Assembly: GCA_036571765.1 (NCBI GenBank)
Contig: BROE01000003.1
Span: forward strand, 11,684,223 to 11,748,222
Origin: Plecoglossus altivelis
Lineage: Eukaryota; Chordata; Actinopteri; Osmeriformes; Plecoglossidae
Direction of reading: 5' to 3'
Length of the DNA: 64,000 nucleotides
The translations under genes were made by a program, and so were the position numbers. The notes under the pieces are model-generated. The model was given only the letters and a program-made list of their open reading frames with translations, ran no database searches and was not told the origin of the DNA. Positions 59,201 through 64,000 of this stretch are shown here, in pieces; the first letter of the stretch is position 1, and every line of letters begins with the position of its first letter.

Positions 59201-62200
59201 GCGTTGGTGGTCCTGAGAAATGAAACCAGGCAAAATGGAAACAGTTTCTGTTATACTGTAATGTTAACATGTTAACATTTGCACGGAGAGTTTGCCTCAA
59301 CATTTGAAAAGGTAGATTATGGGAATACATTGTCCACACAATCCTCTGTGTAATTCTCTGTCAATTTAAAACAGAATAGGCAAACACATGTGTGAGGAGA
59401 CAAACACGGCAAAGAGAACAAGCTCAACTATGATGTCCTGGTTTAGACATGCGTGATTTTTACCAAACAACAGTAACACATTTTTAATAATATGAGTTTG
59501 AATTGAAAATAAATAAGACTATTTCAATGTTCTTACTCTGTTTTCTCTTGTTTGTCAATACATCTGATGGGGCCATAAAGTTTGTAAGTATTACCTTACC
59601 AATAAATAGACTTTGTAGAAATAGTAGCAGTAGGCTACTGTAGATTTTGGTAGCTATGGCTGTTTTTGTAGATTCCATACATCTCTAAAGGGTTGCTGCC
59701 ACACTAACCACAATTATAATGTAACCAATAGTTACAACTATTCTCTATGGGTTTAACTGATTTGTTACGAAGAAACTCCCTTTTACAGAAGATTACTTCC
59801 TCTTCTGTACAGCCAAATCTGTTCAGGATTATTAGCCACAAATTGAAGTCTAATGTCCGGTGTATTATTCATTTAATCCTATATCATGTCTCTTTTCCGT
59901 TCTCTGATAAGAGGTCATCTCAATTCTGACCTTTTGTCCGGTTGCAGAAATCAAAGTTGACTATGCTCACAATGTCAGGATTAAATCAGTGTTATTAGAC
60001 ATGTGCTTCTTTAATATGCATCAGGTCTGAGAACACCACATTTGTGATGCCAAATCCACCAGCCAGACGCTCTCAGAAGGCATGCTCAAGAAATGGAGAA
60101 AAACCGAAATAAAATAAACATTCATGTTAATTCACGCCGTCTAAATGATAGAATCAGCTCCGAGTGTGGGAGAGAACCGGATGAAGGCTAACTGACTAAC
60201 GCTGAGTGTATGTGTTTGCAAATTTCGTCTGCGTTCTCAGACAGCAATCCACTGGGCAGCTAAACATGGTTGTCTGGAAGCGGTGGACATGATGGTCTGT
60301 GCTGGAGTGGACGTCAACGTCAGATCGGTGAGCAGGTGACGGATAGGCACTGGTATCTAGACATGGCCTGCTATGCAACTCAATCGCCTCCGATAAACAC
60401 CTTGTTCAAAAACACACATTTATGAAAACATGGAACATGAGACATGGGCACAGAAACGTTCTTCTTTGGGTGAAAGTGAGTTACATGACTCCGAAGTGGA
60501 CTTTCTTTGGTCTTTTTGTCAGATCTATAAAAAAAGAACCTCTCAGTATTAATATTGATTGCTCAGAGGGTACTGGTAATGCACTTAACATGAATGCTTA
60601 ACATTAAGATCAGTCAGGTATTTCCATTCATTATATTATAGTGGTTCAGTTAAATCATTTGAAACACATCCACTGTTCTGTTTGAAACATACTGACTCCC
60701 CACTCACTATCAGTCACATCCCTGGGCTTTTTGAAATTCATTGGGGAAAGGATTTAGGCATATGCTGAGAGACTTGTGTTCTTCCCTTTGCCTGAGGCTG
60801 AGTTGGTCTTCAGAGTCAATAAAAATAGAAAGCATGATGTTTGACTCTCTCTCTTTTTGTCTCTCTCTCTCTCACACATACATGCACACACACACACACA
60901 TGCACACATACACACACACACACACACACTCACACACAGCCAAGTGTGTAGCAGTGGATTGATTCGAAGGGGGCAATGTTGTGATTACTTAATGGCTTCC
61001 CAGACAGCCACAGGCCTGGAGAATTCAATTTAGCGTCTGCTTCTCCAAGTGTTAATCTCTTCTCCTCACAGCCTGGCCCTAGTTATGATGTGCTCGCTAG
61101 AGATAGTGTTTAAGCCCCAGCAGAGCAAACCAAAGCAGACAAGTCACTTATTGGCTCCATAATTACATAATTAACTTTTTGTCTCTAATCGTTACGAGGG
61201 TAATGGCTGTGATAAAATGGCCCTCAGCCAGGCAGAAAGCAAATCAAAAATCAATAATCCATAGAACGGCATCAAGAAGAGCGCATTAGACAAGGTTCAG
61301 CTTGTGCTTTGCGGGAGGTGGTTTTAGGCTTTTGTGGACTTTCTGGTAATGAAATTCACATGAGTGTACGTAGGTTTTGATTCCCTTTAGGTTTGTTTTC
61401 AGCTGGTGTTACAAAAGAGGCTGTCATTTAAGGGACCTGGATTGAAGGGCTGTAAACTATGTAGAGGGGATTTGATAGTCTTGATAGATCCATGAAATAG
61501 ATTTGTGTCGGCTTTTGTTGTGTGACTGAGCTTAGTCCATCGTTTCTGAAAAAGATGAATGCACTAATGACCTCTCGTCTTCTCTCCCAACCTCTTTGAC
61601 AAACACACTTCTTGGTCCCCAAAAAAAGCATGTAAGTAAAACATGAAGTGTGTTTTGTGAGTAAACAGTTGATTTGTTTTTTCCAAACAGCTCATTTGTT
61701 TTTATTGAATGTTTTCTATTGCATCCATTACGACAGCATTTGTGCTGTAAATTCACCTGGTGGAATTGATGCTGTGTCTCTGATTGTGCCTGTTATTCCT
61801 TGTTCCCTGGCTACACTCTTGCCCGGTGATTCTCCCACAACATGTGGATGCTCTACGAAGGGGGTAAGTCACTCTTATTCTGTTTCTAAATTATTTGATG
61901 GTGTTTATTCGATAAGATTGTGTAAACCCGTCACGACAAAGCTAAACATTGCAGGATGAGAGGACAAGGGAGGTTCAATGTGAACACACTTACATGCTGT
62001 ATATGTATGTTTAGTTTCATGAATACCTAGATATTTGTACCGTATACACACATAAAACAGTTGTTTCATGGGTGAATGGTTTGGCACCGTGTTAATGCAA
62101 AAAAGTCTGCAGAGTAAAGCATGGAGTAAATGCAGTGGCCAGTATCACATACTGTAAGTCGCACAAAAAGTTGAATCCCCACAGAGATCATATACCTTGA

Positions 62201-63529
62201 TCTTCTTTAGCTTTGTGGCCCCCTGTGAAATGCCCTTCACCTCCCATTTACACCGTAGCTCAAAGTTCACACATAAAAGTGAGTTTGACCTTTTAATTGA
62301 TGTCTTATTCTAAGGTTACAGTGAAGATGAAGGTAAAATGGTGGTTTCGTCATACTCACCAGAGAAATAGTTGAGTTTACCCATGCAATCTACTCAACAT
62401 ATGATTGACTAGTTCCAAACTATGTAAATCTATGATATATGTTGCCACGATATAAAGTATGAGAAGTAGAGATACGTTTTTCCATGCAATACACTTACAC
62501 ACATTAGTATCATACACAACGGCATGAGTAACTTATGCTCATCGGTTTAAAATGAATTTTCTTTTTTCACGTCCATACTCATTTGTCAACATACAAACTT
62601 ACATACAACTGTGACAGCTGTATGTAAGGCTCAGTTGGAGTATAAAATGACAGAAAAAAGCAAGTGAAAGGGAAGCGTGTGACAGCCTGACGTTTTAGTT
62701 TGTTTGATAGCTTCCCCTACTGTCCCCCGGATCAAAGACTCACAGGGCCATTTTAAGTCTGTGTTGTGATAAGAGTTTAGTAGCGCTACAGCAACATTGC
62801 ACACACACTTCCCGTTACAAGCCCATTACTCTAATGAATACTGACTTCAGTTGTCCCTTAGTCTTTATATAAATGTATATATATAAACAAATACGGTGTA
62901 TTTCTTCGATAACGTCTCCTCAGCGTCAACTGTCAGGTTTGTGAGCTTTGTCTTTCGTTGAGTCCTGACACATTGAAGAGCCCCTGCTGACTGGCAGGGG
63001 CTCCGGTGGGACCGACCAGAGTTAATGTGTACAAACGACAGGCACAGTAGCCCACAGCGGGTTCTGTGAATCAAGAGGCTGACAACATATAAAAGGCAGC
63101 CCACATGTTAAGCTCAAAAAATTCCATCCGGTTGTTTCTGATATGAGAATCTGGGGAACAATAAAGAGGAAGATGCAAATGAAAAAGAAATGACTGTTAC
63201 TTGGCATCTTTGTATCTCTTCATCCTAGTGTTAAACAGTTCATTTCGAAATCCCAGTTTGCAGGACCTATCACTAGATAATGTTTTGTGTTGAATGCTAT
63301 TAGAAAAGGGCCTATTTCTATCTCTAGTAGTTAACCTTCCCAATTCAATGGAAATTAAAATGAAATCCGAAAATTTTTATCTGGGGATACAAGCTTATTT
63401 TACATTCTTTTAATCGGGATATGAAAATTTGTGTGTGTGTGTGCATGTGCATGCAGGGCTACACGGCGCTCCACCTGGCTTCTATCCATGGTCATTTTCA
63501 CGTCATTCAGCTCCTAATCAACAACTACA
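43041..63529 (+). CDS. SOWAH-family-like ankyrin-repeat protein, 5' part (7 exons, runs off window)
   Basis: Predicted intracellular protein of unknown function. Exons in phase: 43041-44069, 47526-48011, 51999-52061, 54164-54286, 55530-55541, 60241-60327 and 63457-63529, giving 624 residues so far. Family evidence is in the last four: EPLEKDWLRSCVLGNTAALRQLL, then DFIT, then TAIHWAAKHGCLEAVDMMV, then GYTALHLASIHGHFHVIQLL. These parallel the SOWAH 'PLEHEWM...LL...DFITGFTALHWAAKHG...GGYTALHLAA.HGH' region. The N-terminal half is low complexity: acidic Gln/Asp/His-rich (residues 1-343), then Ser-Pro repeats (344-505). Human SOWAHA-D are, as I recall, essentially intronless, so this multi-exon form is notable. 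The frame is open upstream of 43041 back to a CAG acceptor at 43021-43022, so an earlier coding exon is possible. Specific paralogue not assigned. Confidence 0.75.
44070..47525 (+). other. SOWAH-like intron 1
   Basis: A 3.5-kb intron, AT-rich, with a purine-rich GA stretch at about 45320-45480. Open frames such as 46098-46403 lack family features and are treated as chance. Confidence 0.5.
47526..48011 (+). other. SOWAH-like gene: Ser-Pro repeat exon
   Basis: 162 codons, phase 0 at both ends (TTTTGCAG acceptor, AGG|GTAAGC donor). The middle encodes degenerate S-P-G/S-P-S repeats (GPSPRPSPSLSPGLSPSLSP and onward), from a degenerate CCTAGTCCCAG-type DNA repeat. Probably a flexible, phosphorylatable linker; inference. 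Confidence 0.7.
48012..51998 (+). other. SOWAH-like intron 2
   Basis: A 4-kb intron, AT-rich and mostly non-repetitive. No additional exon was recognised; open frames (e.g. 50105-50524) show no conserved motif. Confidence 0.45.
51999..52061 (+). other. SOWAH-like gene: candidate 63-nt exon
   Basis: GTTGTAG acceptor, 21 in-phase codons (GYREQQGQEEDTRSVAASSV then M) and a GTGGGT donor. Its Gln/Glu/Asp-rich composition resembles the first exon, and both ends are phase 0 like its neighbours. Short, so moderate confidence. Confidence 0.5.
54164..54286 (+). other. SOWAH-like gene: exon at the start of the ankyrin region
   Basis: 41 codons, pyrimidine-rich TAG acceptor, GTAAGG donor. SLFHRIQMEPLEKDWLRSCV followed by LGNTAALRQLLRQDTSLASKK matches the SOWAH segment that leads into the first canonical ankyrin repeat. 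Confidence 0.8.
55530..55541 (+). other. SOWAH-like gene: candidate 12-nt microexon
   Basis: GACTTCATCACT lies between a pyrimidine tract ending AAAAAAG and a perfect GTAAGT donor. It is phase 0 and encodes DFIT, exactly the tetrapeptide expected after the ...SLASKK segment by comparison with the SOWAH motif R-D-F-I/V-T-G. Neither flanking exon supplies these residues. Confidence 0.6.
55542..60240 (+). other. SOWAH-like intron between microexon and first ankyrin exon
   Basis: A 4.7-kb intron containing the (CA)n tract at 56193-56290 and GC-poor unique sequence. No exon motif was recognised. A segment near 57604-57660 (TTTATTGGTCACAT) loosely recalls fish dispersed repeats but is not called. 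Confidence 0.45.
56193..56290. repeat. (CA)n microsatellite
   Basis: Long CA tract with occasional interruptions in the intron following the candidate microexon, about 650 bp downstream of it. Confidence 0.9.
60241..60327 (+). other. SOWAH-like gene: first full ankyrin-repeat exon
   Basis: 29 codons: TAIHWAAKHGCLEAVDMMV then CAGVDVNVRS. TALHWAAKHG-type helix 1 and the VNVR turn identify an ankyrin repeat of SOWAH type. TTCTCAG acceptor and GTGAGC donor, both phase 0. Confidence 0.85.
60328..63456 (+). other. SOWAH-like intron before the second ankyrin exon
   Basis: A 3.1-kb intron. (CA)n at about 60883-60940 and a candidate conserved regulatory stretch near 61000-61330 (see findings). Ends in (TG)n directly before the acceptor. 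Confidence 0.45.
63457..63529 (+). other. SOWAH-like gene: second ankyrin-repeat exon, last one in window
   Basis: GYTALHLASIHGHFHVIQLL then INNY plus one base, GTAAGT donor, phase 1. Ankyrin helix pair; the gene continues beyond the window. Confidence 0.85.
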
Positions 63530-63687
63530 GTAAGTTGGAGTCTTAAATTGTAAACTAAACATTCATTTCGTTTGCTCAACCATTGATCTTATCTCAGATT
63601 TGACCGATTTTGCAACAGCAAGATCAGGGCCAAAAGGGTGTAGAAAGCATGAAATTTGGAACTCCCAACCCCCCATCCCACCCAACC

Positions 63688-63690
<3 letters not shown>

Positions 63691-63734
<44 letters not shown>

Positions 63735-63739
63735 TTTTT
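63691..63739. repeat. Poly-C run followed by A and T runs
   Basis: About 33 consecutive C, then about ten A, then six T. Possibly a collapsed or artefactual stretch; the length is unreliable. Confidence 0.8.
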
Positions 63740-64000
63740 GTGGTTCTAATTTATGCTAGTGAAATCTGGAGGGAAAGGGGGCGGAATATATAATGAGTCA
63801 TGCTGTAGAAACTGAAGTCTGAAAGCCTATCTGAGAAACACTGAGACGCAAATAACCTTTTGCCAGACAATAGGCAGAAAAGCAAAAGTCCCAGATTGAC
63901 AAGGCTTGGACTTTGCCAAACCCCACTGACAAAAGATGATTGTGGTTGCCCCACCACGCCCACCCAGCAAGAGGAGGGGCGGAGTTGGGAATATTGTATC

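Overview
The window is eukaryotic genomic DNA from a ray-finned (teleost) fish. The evidence is long GT-AG introns, abundant (CA)n and (GA)n microsatellites, short fragments that look like widespread teleost interspersed repeats, and four vertebrate genes recognisable by protein sequence. No bacterial, phage or viral gene, CRISPR array, rRNA or tRNA was seen.

Layout. (1) 360-13197, minus strand: 5' two-thirds of a laminin beta-1 gene (lamb1): 17 exons, 767 complete codons, running off the low-coordinate edge. (2) 16028-30661, minus strand: a complete laminin beta-4 gene (lamb4): 34 exons whose lengths sum to 5400 nt, i.e. 1799 residues plus stop with every junction in phase. lamb4 lies directly upstream of lamb1, head to tail, with about 2.8 kb between stop and start codons. 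(3) 30662-38117: gene-free interval with simple repeats. (4) 38118-40193, minus strand: irx5, an Iroquois TALE-homeobox transcription factor: 3 exons, 440 residues, complete. (5) 43041-63529, plus strand: 5' part of a multi-exon gene with an acidic Gln/Asp-rich N-terminus, a Ser-Pro repeat exon and C-terminal ankyrin repeats of the SOSONDOWAH (SOWAH) family. It is divergent from irx5 and continues past the window end.

How they relate. lamb1 and lamb4 are ancient tandem paralogues (LAMB1 and LAMB4 are also neighbours in human). Here eight of their exons have identical lengths and most splice phases match. Both encode secreted basement-membrane chains. irx5 is a developmental regulator usually surrounded by distant enhancers, so the AT-rich introns of the neighbouring SOWAH-like gene may hold irx5 enhancers; that is inference only.

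Most interesting observations: a 44-residue lamb4 exon, absent from the lamb1 copy, that places a dense polybasic tract between the fifth LE module and the L4 module; a 12-nt candidate microexon in the SOWAH-like gene that supplies a family-diagnostic motif; a SOWAH-like gene with introns and with shortened ankyrin loops; two GC-AG introns in lamb4; and CA/TG repeats abutting several splice sites. I did not find evidence of a wholly novel system.

Exon coordinates were read by eye from splice consensus and reading-frame continuity. Errors of a base or so are possible at individual borders, though the frame sums close.
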